Origin: Mycolicibacterium insubricum
GTDB taxonomy: Bacteria > Actinomycetota > Actinomycetes > Mycobacteriales > Mycobacteriaceae
Direction of reading: 5' to 3'
Length of the DNA: 64,000 nucleotides
NCBI RefSeq assembly: GCF_010731615.1
Contig: NZ_AP022618.1
Span: 62,001 to 126,000 of the forward strand
The position numbers and the translations under genes are program-made. Position 1 is the stretch's first letter. Each line of letters starts with the position of its first letter. Below are positions 1-9,627 of the stretch, piece by piece. Below the pieces are notes generated by a model, which was not told the origin of the DNA, ran no database searches, and worked only from the letters and a program-made list of their open reading frames with translations.

Positions 1-582
1 CTGTTGGCGCTGCCCGAACTGCACTACTACTACCGGAGTTTCAGCGCTCTGACCACCTTGACGGTGGGTTTCGCCGCCGGAGCCGCGGTGTGGGCGGTGG
101 TGCTGCTTGCGCTGACCTTCGGTATCGGCCGCCGGTTCCGGATCGCCTGGCTGCTGACGCTGGCAAACGGGGTCGGTCTGGCGGCCACAGCAAGTGCCGC
201 GCTGGTGCTGCGGCCGGGGGCTGACGTCGACTGGTTCGCCGCGTTGAGCCGCGCGACCGCTGCGCTGATCGTGGTTGCCGCTGCGGCGATTCTGGTACTT
301 GCGGTGTCGCCCCCGGCCCGAGCCTGGTTCGCCACTCCAGACGTTGTGAAGCCGGTCAGCAGCACCCCGCACGACGGAAAGCCGAAGACCGCGCGCCCGA
401 AGCGGATCCGCCTCAAAGCGCTGGTACCGAACCGCCTGCGGTCCAAAGGCACCGTTGCCGCCCACACCGACGAGGTGACCGTCGTGGTGCGCACTATGGC
501 TCCTCAGGCGGGGCAGTTGTCGACACCATTCCCGCCACATGCCCCAACCCCCGACCCGTTCGATTTCAACCCGTTCGGGTGA
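1..582 (+). CDS. Membrane protein of unknown function, 5' end possibly cut off
   Basis: I do not recognise this protein. The frame is open from base 1, so the true start may lie outside the window; the first usable start inside is TTG at 4. Counted from there, three hydrophobic segments are visible (about residues 18-40, 47-69 and 84-102). They are followed by a tail of about 90 residues, rich in Lys, Arg and Pro, that looks cytoplasmic and ends in a Pro/Phe-rich stretch. No catalytic motif is evident. The stop is followed by the promoter of the HNH gene, so the two genes need not be one operon. Function unknown. Confidence 0.6.
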   Translation: MLALPELHYYYRSFSALTTLTVGFAAGAAVWAVVLLALTFGIGRRFRIAWLLTLANGVGLAATASAALVLRPGADVDWFAALSRATAALIVVAAAAILVLAVSPPARAWFATPDVVKPVSSTPHDGKPKTARPKRIRLKALVPNRLRSKGTVAAHTDEVTVVVRTMAPQAGQLSTPFPPHAPTPDPFDFNPFG

Positions 583-632
583 CGGCAACTGGCGGTGGAT
601 TCGCGTCGCGAAAAGTTGTCGGTGGCCGGTTC

Positions 633-638
633 TACCAT
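633..638 (+). promoter_or_regulatory. -10 element (TACCAT) of the HNH gene
   Basis: TACCAT fits the mycobacterial TANNNT -10 pattern and lies 6 nt before the ATG at 645. Transcription would then start at the start codon (leaderless), which supports 645 over the longer GTG frame at 579. Confidence 0.5.
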
Positions 639-644
639 GGAAAC

Positions 645-1628
645 ATGAGTTCGAATGGGGCCTCGACCAGCGTTTATACGCCTCCCGGCAACCGCCGGGA
701 CGAGCGGCTGCGGGTGCTCTTCGACGAACTGAGTGAGCTGTGCGGCCAGCGCAACGCGGTGAAACTGGAGCCACGCCCCGACACCGACCCGAAACCGGGC
801 CCGCGCCCCGGGATCCACAAGACCGGTGGTGACGACTACGACAACTGGCGCATCACCCTGCCGCACATCGAATCCGCCAAATTCGCCGCCGCCCTGGCGT
901 CGCATCGTGACGCCCTGTTCGCCCAATGGACCCGCGACCACGACGGCCGCCAACCCGACGACGACGAGCGCCGCGGCCAGGTCCCCGACAACGAGGCCCC
1001 GGTGCCGACGAATCTGGATGCGTTCCTGCGGCTGATCGAGCACGGCTGGGACACCGAAGCCACCGCCCGCCCGCACGGCCAGCACACCACCGTCGTCGTA
1101 CATCTGGACCTCGCCACCAAGATCGCCAACCTGCACCTGGGCCCCCTGCTGCCCGACGCAGATCGCCAGTACCTGACCTGCGATGCCACCTGCGAGGTGT
1201 GGTTTCACCGCGACGGCACCCTCATCGGCGCCGGACACCGCACCCGCACCATCAACCGCCGGCTGCGCCGCGCCCTGGAACACCGCGACCACACCTGCGT
1301 GGTACCCGGCTGCGCAGCCACCTGCGGCCTGCACGCACACCATCTGATCCACTGGGACAACGGCGGCCCCACCGAGCTGTGGAACCTGGTACTCGTGTGC
1401 CCCTACCATCACCGGCTGCACCATCGTGGTGTCATCACCATCACCGGCCCCGCCGACCGACTGAAAGTCACCGACGCCGAGGGAGAAGAACTGTTCGGCG
1501 GATCGCTGGCCCACCCACCCCAGAACCCGCCGCCGGCCGTCGCCCGCTACCCCGGACCCACCGGCGAACGCGCAAACTGGTGGTGGTACAACCCCTTCCA
1601 ACCCCAAGCACCACCGAACATCAACTAG
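645..1628 (+). CDS. 13E12/REP13E12-type HNH endonuclease-domain protein, internally deleted
   Basis: This belongs to the DUF222/13E12 family of mycobacterial multicopy HNH proteins. The N-terminal family start (RLRVLFDELSELCGQRNA) is present. The C-terminal third holds the HNH domain, with CVVPGC, the LHAHHLIHW core and VCPYHHRLHH, and the usual Trp-rich tail GERANWWWYNPFQP. The predicted length of 327 residues is short for the family. From memory, GQRNA is normally followed by over 100 helical DUF222 residues before the KLEPRP segment, whereas here GQRNA runs straight into VKLEPRP, an apparent in-frame deletion. The HNH residues remain, so nuclease activity is possible but untested. The role of the family is not well established; in M. 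tuberculosis such genes host prophage attachment sites. Confidence 0.8.
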   Translation: MSSNGASTSVYTPPGNRRDERLRVLFDELSELCGQRNAVKLEPRPDTDPKPGPRPGIHKTGGDDYDNWRITLPHIESAKFAAALASHRDALFAQWTRDHDGRQPDDDERRGQVPDNEAPVPTNLDAFLRLIEHGWDTEATARPHGQHTTVVVHLDLATKIANLHLGPLLPDADRQYLTCDATCEVWFHRDGTLIGAGHRTRTINRRLRRALEHRDHTCVVPGCAATCGLHAHHLIHWDNGGPTELWNLVLVCPYHHRLHHRGVITITGPADRLKVTDAEGEELFGGSLAHPPQNPPPAVARYPGPTGERANWWWYNPFQPQAPPNIN

Positions 1629-1766
1629 CCGGTTGGTGCTGCGTCCAGCCGAATCGTGTTGGGACCAGAACGATGGTGTCGAGGCCAGGTGGCAGGTATC
1701 GCGCCACCCCAGCAAATTGCCCGGACTGCCCCGCTACGTCCGCCCGTCAAAAGAGCCTCCAATGAC

Positions 1767-2555
1767 TCACGGGTGCTGGCTGGAGACCGAGATGACCTCT
1801 CCGGTCAGATAACTCGCGTAGTCGCTGGCCAGGAACGCAATGGTGGCCGCGACCTCCCACGGTTCGGCAGCCCGGCCGAATGCCTCACCGCCGGCCAGCC
1901 GGTCCAGCAGGTCGGCCGAACTCACCTTCTCCAGGAACTTGTGACGTGCGATGCTCGGAGAGACCGCGTTGATCCGCACTCCGTGCTCGACGGCCTCGAT
2001 CGCGCTGCATCGGGTCAGCGCCATCACGCCGGCCTTGGCCGCCGCGTAGTGCGACTGGGAATGCTGGGCCCGCCAACCGAGCACGCTGGCGTTGTTGACG
2101 ATCGCCCCGCCGTGGCCCGCATCGCGGAAGTACCGCAGCGCCGCGCGGGTGGCCCGCATGACCGAGGTGAGCGATACGTTGAGCACGCGGTCCCACTCGT
2201 CGTCGGTCATGTCGATCACCGGGGTCTCCCCGCCCAGTCCGGCATTGTTGACAAGTACGTCGATACGACCCATCGATTCGGCCGCCCCCGCGATCAGCGC
2301 GTCGACCGCCGCCGTCGAAGTGACATCGCAGACAATGGCTTCCACCCGGCCCAGGCCCAGCGCGGCCAGTTCGTCGCGGGTTTCGGCGAGGCGCCGCTCG
2401 TGATGGTCGGAGACCACGACGTCGGCCCCCTCGGCCAGAGCCCGCCGGGCTGTTGCCGAGCCGATGCCGGTGCCCGCGGCGGCGGTCACCACCACGACCT
2501 TGCCGGCCAACAGGCCGTGGCCGTCGATTTCCTTCGGTGCGACCGTCAGATCCAT
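1767..2555 (-). CDS. ipdF: Short-chain dehydrogenase IpdF, steroid C/D-ring catabolism
   Basis: This is a classical SDR of 262 residues: nucleotide-binding glycine motif AAGTGIG at about 26-32, NNAG at 103-106, and catalytic Ser157, Tyr170 and Lys174 (YAAAK). Its position beside fadE30 and fadD3 identifies it as IpdF, which oxidises the 5-hydroxyl of the hydroxylated indane-propanoyl-CoA in degradation of the steroid C and D rings. The frame is open upstream into fadE30, but the start MDLTVAPKE two bases after the fadE30 stop is the sensible one. It is co-transcribed with fadE30 and so falls under the KstR2 box at 3732. Confidence 0.88.
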   Translation of the reverse strand: MDLTVAPKEIDGHGLLAGKVVVVTAAAGTGIGSATARRALAEGADVVVSDHHERRLAETRDELAALGLGRVEAIVCDVTSTAAVDALIAGAAESMGRIDVLVNNAGLGGETPVIDMTDDEWDRVLNVSLTSVMRATRAALRYFRDAGHGGAIVNNASVLGWRAQHSQSHYAAAKAGVMALTRCSAIEAVEHGVRINAVSPSIARHKFLEKVSSADLLDRLAGGEAFGRAAEPWEVAATIAFLASDYASYLTGEVISVSSQHP

Positions 2556-2557
2556 GC

Positions 2558-3715
<1,158 letters not shown>

Positions 3716-3731
3716 CCTTGTAGGCTAACCT

Positions 3732-3745
3732 ACCAAGCACTTGCT
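3732..3745. promoter_or_regulatory. KstR2 operator between fadE30 and fadD3
   Basis: ACCAAGCACTTGCT matches the published KstR2 pattern AnCAAGnnCTTGnT at every defined base. It lies 17 bp from the fadE30 start and 40 bp from the fadD3 start, so one site can repress both divergent units until an indane-propanoyl-CoA ligand accumulates. The kstR2 gene itself is not in the window. Confidence 0.9.
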
Positions 3746-3785
3746 TTGTTAGCGGTATGACGGCAAGGACACCCGAGGAGCACCG

Positions 3786-5324
3786 ATGACGACCGTCGCG
3801 CAGACGACGCCCGCGGCGCTCGACCTCGTCGCCCGGGACCGCCCCGACCAGCTCGCAATCATCAGCGACGACCGGACGCTCACCTTCGCCGACGTGCGCG
3901 ACGAGGTACGCCGGGCCGCCGCCGCGATGATCGGCCTCGGCCTCGGAGCGGGCGACCGGGTCGGCATCTGGTCACCCAACAGCTGGCACTGGGTGATCGC
4001 CGCACTGGCCACGCATTGGGCCGGCGGGATCGTCGTACCGCTGAACACCCGCTACACCGCCGCCGAGGCCACCGACATCTTGGCCCGGGTCGACGCGCCA
4101 CTGCTGATCACCGCCGGGACGTTCCTCGGCGCCGACCGCTCGGCCGCACTCGACCGGTCCGAACTGCCGGAGCTGCGCCACATCGTCCGCATCCCCGTCG
4201 AGGCGAACGACGGCGACTGGGATGCCTTCGTGGCGCGCGGCAGCGACCCGGCGTTGCTGGCCGCTGCCGACGCCCGCGCCGCCGCGATCCGTCCCGAGGA
4301 CCCGTCGGACATCCTGTTCACCTCGGGCACCACCGGCCGTAGCAAGGGCGTGGTGTGCGCGCACCGCCAGTCGCTGTCCGGCGCGGCGGCCTGGGCGGCT
4401 TGCGGACAGATGACCGGCGCCGACCGCTACCTGTGTATCAACCCGTTCTTCCACAACTTCGGTTACAAGGCGGGCATCCTGGCCTGTCTGCAGACCGGGG
4501 CGGCACTGATTCCGCAGCTGACCTTTGAGCCGGAGGCCGCGATGGCCGCGGTGGCCCGGCACCGGGTGACGGTGCTGCCCGGCCCGCCGACCATCTACCA
4601 GATGCTGCTGGATCACCCCCGCCGCGGCGACCACGATCTGTCCTCGCTGCGCTTCGCGGTGACCGGGGCGGCCACGGTTCCGGTGGTGCTGATCGAACGC
4701 ATGCAGACCGAGCTCGACATCGACATCGTGCTGACGGCCTACGGCCTGACCGAGGCCTCCGGGTTCGGCACCATGTGCCGGGCCGACGACGACGCCGTCA
4801 CCGTCGCCACCACCTGCGGGCGGCCGATCGCCGGGTTCGAGCTGCGCATCGACGCGCCCGCCGGCGCCGGCGAGGTTCTGCTGCGGGGGCCGTGTGTGAT
4901 GCTGGGGTATCTCGACGATCCCGACGCCACTGCGGCCGCCATCGACGCCGACGGCTGGCTACACACCGGTGACATCGGAACCGTGGACGCCGCAGGCAAT
5001 CTCACCATCACCGACCGGCTCAAGGACATGTACATCAGCGGCGGGTTCAACGTGTACCCGGCCGAGGTGGAACAGGTGCTGGCCCGGCTGCCCGGTGTCG
5101 CCGAGGTGGCGGTGATCGGGGTGCCGGACGAACGGCTCGGCGAAATCGGCAAGGCGTTCGTCGTGACGCTGCCGGGCGCCGAGCTGGATGAGGCGGCCGT
5201 CGTCGCGCACGCCCGGGCGAACCTGGCCAACTTCAAGACTCCGCGGACGGTGGAGTTCCTCGACACCCTGCCCCGCAATCCGGGCGGCAAGGTCGTCAAA
5301 CCACTGCTGAGGGAAAGGGCCTGA
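3786..5324 (+). CDS. fadD3: Acyl-CoA ligase FadD3 (activates the steroid C/D-ring propanoate)
   Basis: This 512-residue member of the adenylate-forming family shows the ATP-binding loop FTSGTTGRSKG at about 178-188, YGLTEASG, the HTGD motif and a C-terminal lysine in the NPGGKVVK context. FadD3 joins CoA to the methyl-hexahydroindanedione propanoate (HIP) released after ring A/B cleavage, the entry step to C/D-ring breakdown. The start ATG is preceded by GAGGAG at a suitable distance and by the KstR2 box at 3732. Its TGA stop overlaps the fadE31 ATG (TGATG), indicating translational coupling. Confidence 0.92.
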   Translation: MTTVAQTTPAALDLVARDRPDQLAIISDDRTLTFADVRDEVRRAAAAMIGLGLGAGDRVGIWSPNSWHWVIAALATHWAGGIVVPLNTRYTAAEATDILARVDAPLLITAGTFLGADRSAALDRSELPELRHIVRIPVEANDGDWDAFVARGSDPALLAAADARAAAIRPEDPSDILFTSGTTGRSKGVVCAHRQSLSGAAAWAACGQMTGADRYLCINPFFHNFGYKAGILACLQTGAALIPQLTFEPEAAMAAVARHRVTVLPGPPTIYQMLLDHPRRGDHDLSSLRFAVTGAATVPVVLIERMQTELDIDIVLTAYGLTEASGFGTMCRADDDAVTVATTCGRPIAGFELRIDAPAGAGEVLLRGPCVMLGYLDDPDATAAAIDADGWLHTGDIGTVDAAGNLTITDRLKDMYISGGFNVYPAEVEQVLARLPGVAEVAVIGVPDERLGEIGKAFVVTLPGAELDEAAVVAHARANLANFKTPRTVEFLDTLPRNPGGKVVKPLLRERA

Positions 5325-6466
5325 TGGACCTCGCATTCGACGAAGAGACCGAGAACTTCCGCACCGAGGTGCGCGAGTTCCTGGCCGCGCACCGCGACGA
5401 CTTCCCCACCGAGTCCTACGACACCGCAGCGGGATTCGAGCAGCATCGACGCTGGGACAAGATCCTCTACGAGGCCGGGCTGTCGGTGATCTCCTGGCCC
5501 GCCGAGTACGGCGGCCGCGACGCCACGCTGCTGCAGTGGGTGGTCTACGAGGAGGAATACTTCGCCGCCGGCGCGCCCGGCCGGGCATCGGCCAACGGCA
5601 CCTCCATGCTGGCGCCGACCCTGTTCGCCCATGGCACCCCCGAGCAACTGCGCCGGGTGCTGCCGAAAATGGCCAGCGGCGAGGAGATCTGGGCCCAGGC
5701 GTGGTCGGAACCCGAGTCCGGCAGCGACCTGGCCTCGCTGCGGTCCACCGCTACCAAGGTCGACGGGGGCTGGAAACTCAACGGCCAGAAGATCTGGAGT
5801 TCGCGGGCCCCGTTCGGTGAGCGGGGGTTCGGGCTGTTCCGGTCCGACCCGACCGCGCAGCGTCACCACGGGCTGACCTATTTCATGTTCGACCTGCACG
5901 CACGGGGCATCACCGTGCGGCCGATCCATCAGCTCGGCGGCGAGACCGGGTTCGGGGAGATCTTCCTCGACGACGTGTTCGTGCCCGACGAAGACGTGAT
6001 CGGCGAACCCCACCAGGGCTGGCGCGCGGCGATGAGCACGTCCAGCAACGAGCGCGGCATGTCGCTGCGCAGCCCGGCGCGGTTCACCTCTGCCGCCGAT
6101 CGGCTGGTGGAATTGTGGAAGTCCCAGCCGGACGGCCACATCCGCGACATCTTCACCGACCGGGTGGCCGACGCCTGGATCAAGGCGCAGGCCTACCGGT
6201 TGCAGACCTTCGGGACCCTCACCCGGCTGGCCGGCGGCGGTGAGCTCGGCGCGGAGTCGTCGGTCACCAAGGTGTTCTGGTCGCAGCTCGACGTGGACAT
6301 CCACCAGACCGCGCTGGACCTGCGCGGCCCGGACGCCGAGCTGGCCGGCCCGTGGACCGACGGTTACCTGTTCGCCCTGGGCGGACCGATCTATGCCGGT
6401 ACCAACGAGATTCAGCGCAATATCATCGCCGAGCGGCTGCTCGGTCTACCGCGGGAGCCCAAATGA
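5324..6466 (+). CDS. fadE31: Acyl-CoA dehydrogenase FadE31
   Basis: This complete acyl-CoA dehydrogenase of 380 residues has AWSEPESGSDLASL, the substrate-side motif region around 155-215 and the C-terminal IYAGTNEIQRN followed by AERLLGLPREPK. In this locus family, FadE31 is reported to act as the larger subunit of heteromeric dehydrogenases with FadE32 or FadE33. The ATG overlaps the fadD3 stop. Its own stop lies in an ATGA that opens a 24-codon frame repeating its last dozen residues (see 6463-6537). It is KstR2-controlled by position. Confidence 0.9.
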   Translation: MDLAFDEETENFRTEVREFLAAHRDDFPTESYDTAAGFEQHRRWDKILYEAGLSVISWPAEYGGRDATLLQWVVYEEEYFAAGAPGRASANGTSMLAPTLFAHGTPEQLRRVLPKMASGEEIWAQAWSEPESGSDLASLRSTATKVDGGWKLNGQKIWSSRAPFGERGFGLFRSDPTAQRHHGLTYFMFDLHARGITVRPIHQLGGETGFGEIFLDDVFVPDEDVIGEPHQGWRAAMSTSSNERGMSLRSPARFTSAADRLVELWKSQPDGHIRDIFTDRVADAWIKAQAYRLQTFGTLTRLAGGGELGAESSVTKVFWSQLDVDIHQTALDLRGPDAELAGPWTDGYLFALGGPIYAGTNEIQRNIIAERLLGLPREPK

Positions 6467-6537
6467 TGCGCCATCCTGGTTGCGCGACAAAACAAGCCGA
6501 GCGACTGCTCGGCCTTCCGCGGGAGCCCAAAGCATGA
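6463..6537 (+). pseudogene. 24-codon frame carrying a copy of the acyl-CoA dehydrogenase C-terminus
   Basis: Between fadE31 and fadE32 a frame of 24 codons begins at ATG 6463, overlapping the fadE31 stop as ATGA, and ends at TGA 6537, overlapping the fadE32 start as ATGA. Its first half is unrelated to fadE31. Its second half encodes AERLLGLPREPKA, the FadE31 tail with several silent base differences. The best reading is the stub of a lost dehydrogenase gene, or a partial duplication, that survives because it keeps ribosomes coupled from fadE31 to fadE32. A product of 24 residues is unlikely to be an enzyme. Confidence 0.65.
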
Positions 6538-7499
6538 ACTTCGAGCTGGATGAGCAGCAACGGGATTTCGCGGCCAGCATCGACGCCGCACTGGGCGCCG
6601 CCGACGTCCCGTCGGCCGTGCGGGCCGCCGGCGACGGTGACATCGCACCGATGGCCGCGGTGTGGTCGACACTGACCGACCTTGGAGTTCCGGCCCTGAT
6701 GGTGGCCGAGGAGTACGACGGGATCGGCGCGCACCCGGTCGACCTGGCGGTGGCCTGCGAGCGACTGGGCTATTGGTGTGTGCCCGGGCCGGTGGCCGAA
6801 TCCATCGCTGTGGCACCGATTTTGCTGGCGAAAGACGAGCGCAGCACAGCGCTGGCCGCCGGTGAACTGATCGTCACCGCCGCGATCGCCCCCGATCAGC
6901 CGCGCGCGGTCAACGCGGACTTCGCGGGTCTGACCCTGGTCGGCGCCGACGGGCGGGTCGGCGAGGCCGCCGTCGGCGAGCGGCACGCCTCGGTGGATCC
7001 GTCCCGCGCGCTGTTCGACGTCACCCCCGCCGGGAAGGACTGGTCGGCCGACACCGAGCGGGCGGCCGCATTCGGCGCGCTGGCCACCTCGGCCTGCCTG
7101 ATCGGTGCGGCCCAGGCCATGCTGGACACCTCGGTCGCCTACGCCAAGCAGCGCAGCCAGTTCGGCCGGGTGATCGGCTCCTACCAGGCGATCAAGCACA
7201 AGCTCGCCGATATCCACATCGCCGTCGAGTTGGCCCGCCCGCTGGTCTACGGAGCCGCGTTGGCCCTGGCCGACGATGCCACCACCACCCGTCGGGATGT
7301 TTCGGCGGCCAAGACCGCGGCCGCGGACGCCGGACTGCTGGCGGCCCGCAACTCGTTGCAGACCCACGGGGCGATCGGCTTCACCCAGGAGCACGACCTG
7401 TCCCTGCTGTTGCTGCGGACCCAGGCGCTGCGCGCCGCCTGGGGCGATCCGACCCTGCACCGGCGCCGCGTATTGGAGGAACTGGCCGACCATGAGTGA
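6534..7499 (+). CDS. fadE32: Acyl-CoA dehydrogenase-like subunit FadE32
   Basis: This 321-residue protein of the shorter acyl-CoA dehydrogenase type found as partner subunits in steroid catabolism shows the conserved QFGRVIGSYQAIKHKLADIHI helix near its middle and an HGAIGFTQEHD segment near the C-terminus. It lacks the Asn-Glu-Ile-Gln tail of full-length FadE30/31, consistent with a non-identical subunit in an alpha2beta2 enzyme with FadE31. The start ATG overlaps the stop of the preceding 24-codon frame. Its stop overlaps fadE33 by 8 nt. The open frame upstream of 6534 runs inside fadE31 and is not coding. Confidence 0.88.
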   Translation: MNFELDEQQRDFAASIDAALGAADVPSAVRAAGDGDIAPMAAVWSTLTDLGVPALMVAEEYDGIGAHPVDLAVACERLGYWCVPGPVAESIAVAPILLAKDERSTALAAGELIVTAAIAPDQPRAVNADFAGLTLVGADGRVGEAAVGERHASVDPSRALFDVTPAGKDWSADTERAAAFGALATSACLIGAAQAMLDTSVAYAKQRSQFGRVIGSYQAIKHKLADIHIAVELARPLVYGAALALADDATTTRRDVSAAKTAAADAGLLAARNSLQTHGAIGFTQEHDLSLLLLRTQALRAAWGDPTLHRRRVLEELADHE

Positions 7500-8451
7500 A
7501 GAACGCGCCCTGCTGATTCAGACCGTGCGTGACCTGGTCGGCAAACATGCCGGCCCGGAGGCGGTGCGGGCGGCGATGGCCTCACCGAAGGGCTACGACG
7601 AGCGACTGTGGCAGCTGCTGTGCGAGCAGGTCGGCGCGGCGGCCCTGGTGGTGCCGGAGGATCTCGGTGGCGCCGGCGGCGCCCTGGCCGACGCCGCGGC
7701 GGTGTTGACCGAACTCGGTCGCAATCTCGTCCCCACCCCGCTGCTGGGTTCCACGCTGGCCGAGTTGGCGTTGCTGGCCGGTCAACCGGTGGACGCCGAT
7801 GCCCGGGAGAAACTGGAGGCCCTGGCCGCCGGGGAGTCGATCGGCGCGGTGGTCTTCGACCCGGAGTACGTGGTCAACGGGGACATCGCCGACGTGGTGA
7901 TCGGCGCCGACTCCGGTGTGCTGACCCGGTGGGTGGACTTCGAGGCGACTGCGCAGCCGACGATGGACGCCACCCGCCCGTTGGCGAAGCTGCGGGCGAT
8001 CCAGACGACGGCGTTGGGCGCCGATCCCGGGCTGGGCGATCTTGCGCGGCTGCTGGTGGCCGCCGAGGCGGTCGGTGCCGCCACCCGCTGTTTGGAGCTG
8101 ACCGTCGAATACACCAAGGAGCGGGTGCAGTTCGGCCGGCCGATCGGTAGCTTCCAGGCACTCAAGCACCGGATGGCCGATCTGTACGTGCTGGTGCAGA
8201 CCGCCGGGGCGGTGGTCGACAGCTGCCTGGATGACCCGAGTGCCGAGTCCGCGGCGCTGGCGTTCGTCACCGCGACGGAGGCGTTCTCGGCGGTGGCCGC
8301 CGAGGCCATTCAGCTGCACGGCGGGATCGCGATCACCGCCGAATGCGATATCCAGCTGTATTTCAAACGTGCGCACGCCAATTCGCAGCTGTTCGGTACC
8401 GTCGGTGCCGCGTTGGCGCAGCTGGAACCGGTCGCCCTGACGACCGCGTAG
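7492..8451 (+). CDS. fadE33: Acyl-CoA dehydrogenase-like subunit FadE33
   Basis: This 319-residue partner-type acyl-CoA dehydrogenase is paralogous to FadE32, with QFGRPIGSFQALKHRMADLY and a C-terminal HGGIAITAECD in the same positions. It is read from ATG 7492, which overlaps the end of fadE32, so fadD3-fadE31-fadE32-fadE33 form one coupled unit. In the family, FadE33 can pair with FadE31 in place of FadE32, giving two enzymes that share one subunit. Exact substrates among C/D-ring CoA thioesters cannot be read from the sequence. Confidence 0.87.
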   Translation: MSEERALLIQTVRDLVGKHAGPEAVRAAMASPKGYDERLWQLLCEQVGAAALVVPEDLGGAGGALADAAAVLTELGRNLVPTPLLGSTLAELALLAGQPVDADAREKLEALAAGESIGAVVFDPEYVVNGDIADVVIGADSGVLTRWVDFEATAQPTMDATRPLAKLRAIQTTALGADPGLGDLARLLVAAEAVGAATRCLELTVEYTKERVQFGRPIGSFQALKHRMADLYVLVQTAGAVVDSCLDDPSAESAALAFVTATEAFSAVAAEAIQLHGGIAITAECDIQLYFKRAHANSQLFGTVGAALAQLEPVALTTA

Positions 8452-8454
8452 CCT
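8449..8454 (+). promoter_or_regulatory. -10 element (TAGCCT) of aspB
   Basis: TAGCCT overlaps the fadE33 stop codon and ends 6 nt before the GTG of aspB at 8461, the spacing of a leaderless transcript. aspB may therefore have its own promoter as well as read-through from fadE33. Confidence 0.5.
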
Positions 8455-8460
8455 GAGTCG

Positions 8461-9609
8461 GTGAAGACCGCACTGCGCGCGGGGATCCCGCCGTTTCACG
8501 TGATGGACGTCTGGTTGGCGGCCGCGGAGCGTCAGTGCACCCACGGCGACCTGGTCAACCTGTCGGCCGGCCAGCCCAGCGCCGGTGCGCCCGAACCGGT
8601 TCGCGCGGCAGCGGCGGCCGCGATCACCGCGAACGAACTCGGATACACCGTGGCCCTGGGCATTCCGGAGTTGCGCGCGGCGATCGCCGGGTCCTACCGG
8701 CGGTACGGGCTGAGTGTGGACGCCGAGGACGTGGTGGTCACCACCGGTTCCTCCGGTGGGTTTCTGCTGGCGTTCCTGGCCTGCTTCGATGCCGGTGACC
8801 GGGTGGCGTTCGCCAGCCCGGGCTACCCCTGCTACCGCAACATCCTGTCCGCGCTCGGTGTCGAGGTGGTGGAACTGCCCTGCGGCCCGCAGACCCGGTT
8901 CCAGCCGACGGTGGCGATGCTGGAGGCAGCGGGTCGGCTGGACGGCGTGATCGTCGCCAGCCCGGCCAATCCCACCGGCACCGTCATCGCGCCGGCCGAG
9001 CTGGCCGCGATCGCCGCCTGGTGCGACGCCAACGACGTCCGGTTGATCAGCGACGAGGTGTACCACGGCCTGGTGTACGACGGCGCCCCGGCGACCAGCT
9101 GCGCCTGGGAGACCTCGCGCAGTGCCGTGGTGGCCAACAGTTTCTCCAAGTACTTCGCGATGACCGGCTGGCGCCTCGGCTGGCTGCTGGTGCCCGAGGA
9201 GTTGCGCCGGGCGGTGGACTGCCTGACCGGCAACTTCACCATCTGCCCGCCGGTGCTGTCGCAGATCGCCGCGGTCGCCGCGTTCACCCCGGAGGCGATC
9301 GCCGAGGCCGACGGCCACCTGCGGCACTACGGCGCGAACCGGGAGCGGTTGTTGACCGGGCTGCGGGAGATCGGCATCGACAGGATCGCCCCGCCCGACG
9401 GCGCGTTCTACGTGTACGCCGACGTATCCGCCTTCACCGACGACAGCATGGCCTTCGGCGCCCGATTGCTGGCCGAGACCGGCCTGGCCGTGGCCCCGGG
9501 CATCGACTTCGACACCCGCAACGGCAATCGCTTCATCCGGCTGTCGTTCGCCGGGCCGGCCGCCGATATCGACGAGGCGCTGCGCCGCCTGGGCCCCTGG
9601 CTCCCCTGA
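8461..9609 (+). CDS. aspB: PLP-dependent class I/II aminotransferase (AspB-like)
   Basis: This fold-type I aminotransferase of 382 residues has a GTG start. The visible PLP-site residues are Asn170 in SPANPTG, Asp198 and Tyr201 in ISDEVYHG, and the Schiff-base Lys230 in NSFSKYFAMTGWRLGW. It sits just behind the KstR2-controlled fadE genes, as in M. tuberculosis. Its amino donor and acceptor are not known from sequence; the aspartate name is historical. A role in handling a keto acid released from sterol rings is an inference from position only. Confidence 0.85.
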   Translation: MKTALRAGIPPFHVMDVWLAAAERQCTHGDLVNLSAGQPSAGAPEPVRAAAAAAITANELGYTVALGIPELRAAIAGSYRRYGLSVDAEDVVVTTGSSGGFLLAFLACFDAGDRVAFASPGYPCYRNILSALGVEVVELPCGPQTRFQPTVAMLEAAGRLDGVIVASPANPTGTVIAPAELAAIAAWCDANDVRLISDEVYHGLVYDGAPATSCAWETSRSAVVANSFSKYFAMTGWRLGWLLVPEELRRAVDCLTGNFTICPPVLSQIAAVAAFTPEAIAEADGHLRHYGANRERLLTGLREIGIDRIAPPDGAFYVYADVSAFTDDSMAFGARLLAETGLAVAPGIDFDTRNGNRFIRLSFAGPAADIDEALRRLGPWLP

Positions 9610-9627
9610 ACCCGTACCGATTCGGGG

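Noticed and set aside
504..1715. 403-codon frame antisense to the HNH gene
   Set aside because: Low-complexity Gly/Val-rich composition typical of antisense to GC-rich coding DNA, with no motif.
6240..6533. N-terminal extension of fadE32 into fadE31
   Set aside because: The frame is open, but the translation is an off-frame copy of fadE31; MNFELDEQQRDF at 6534 is the normal family start.
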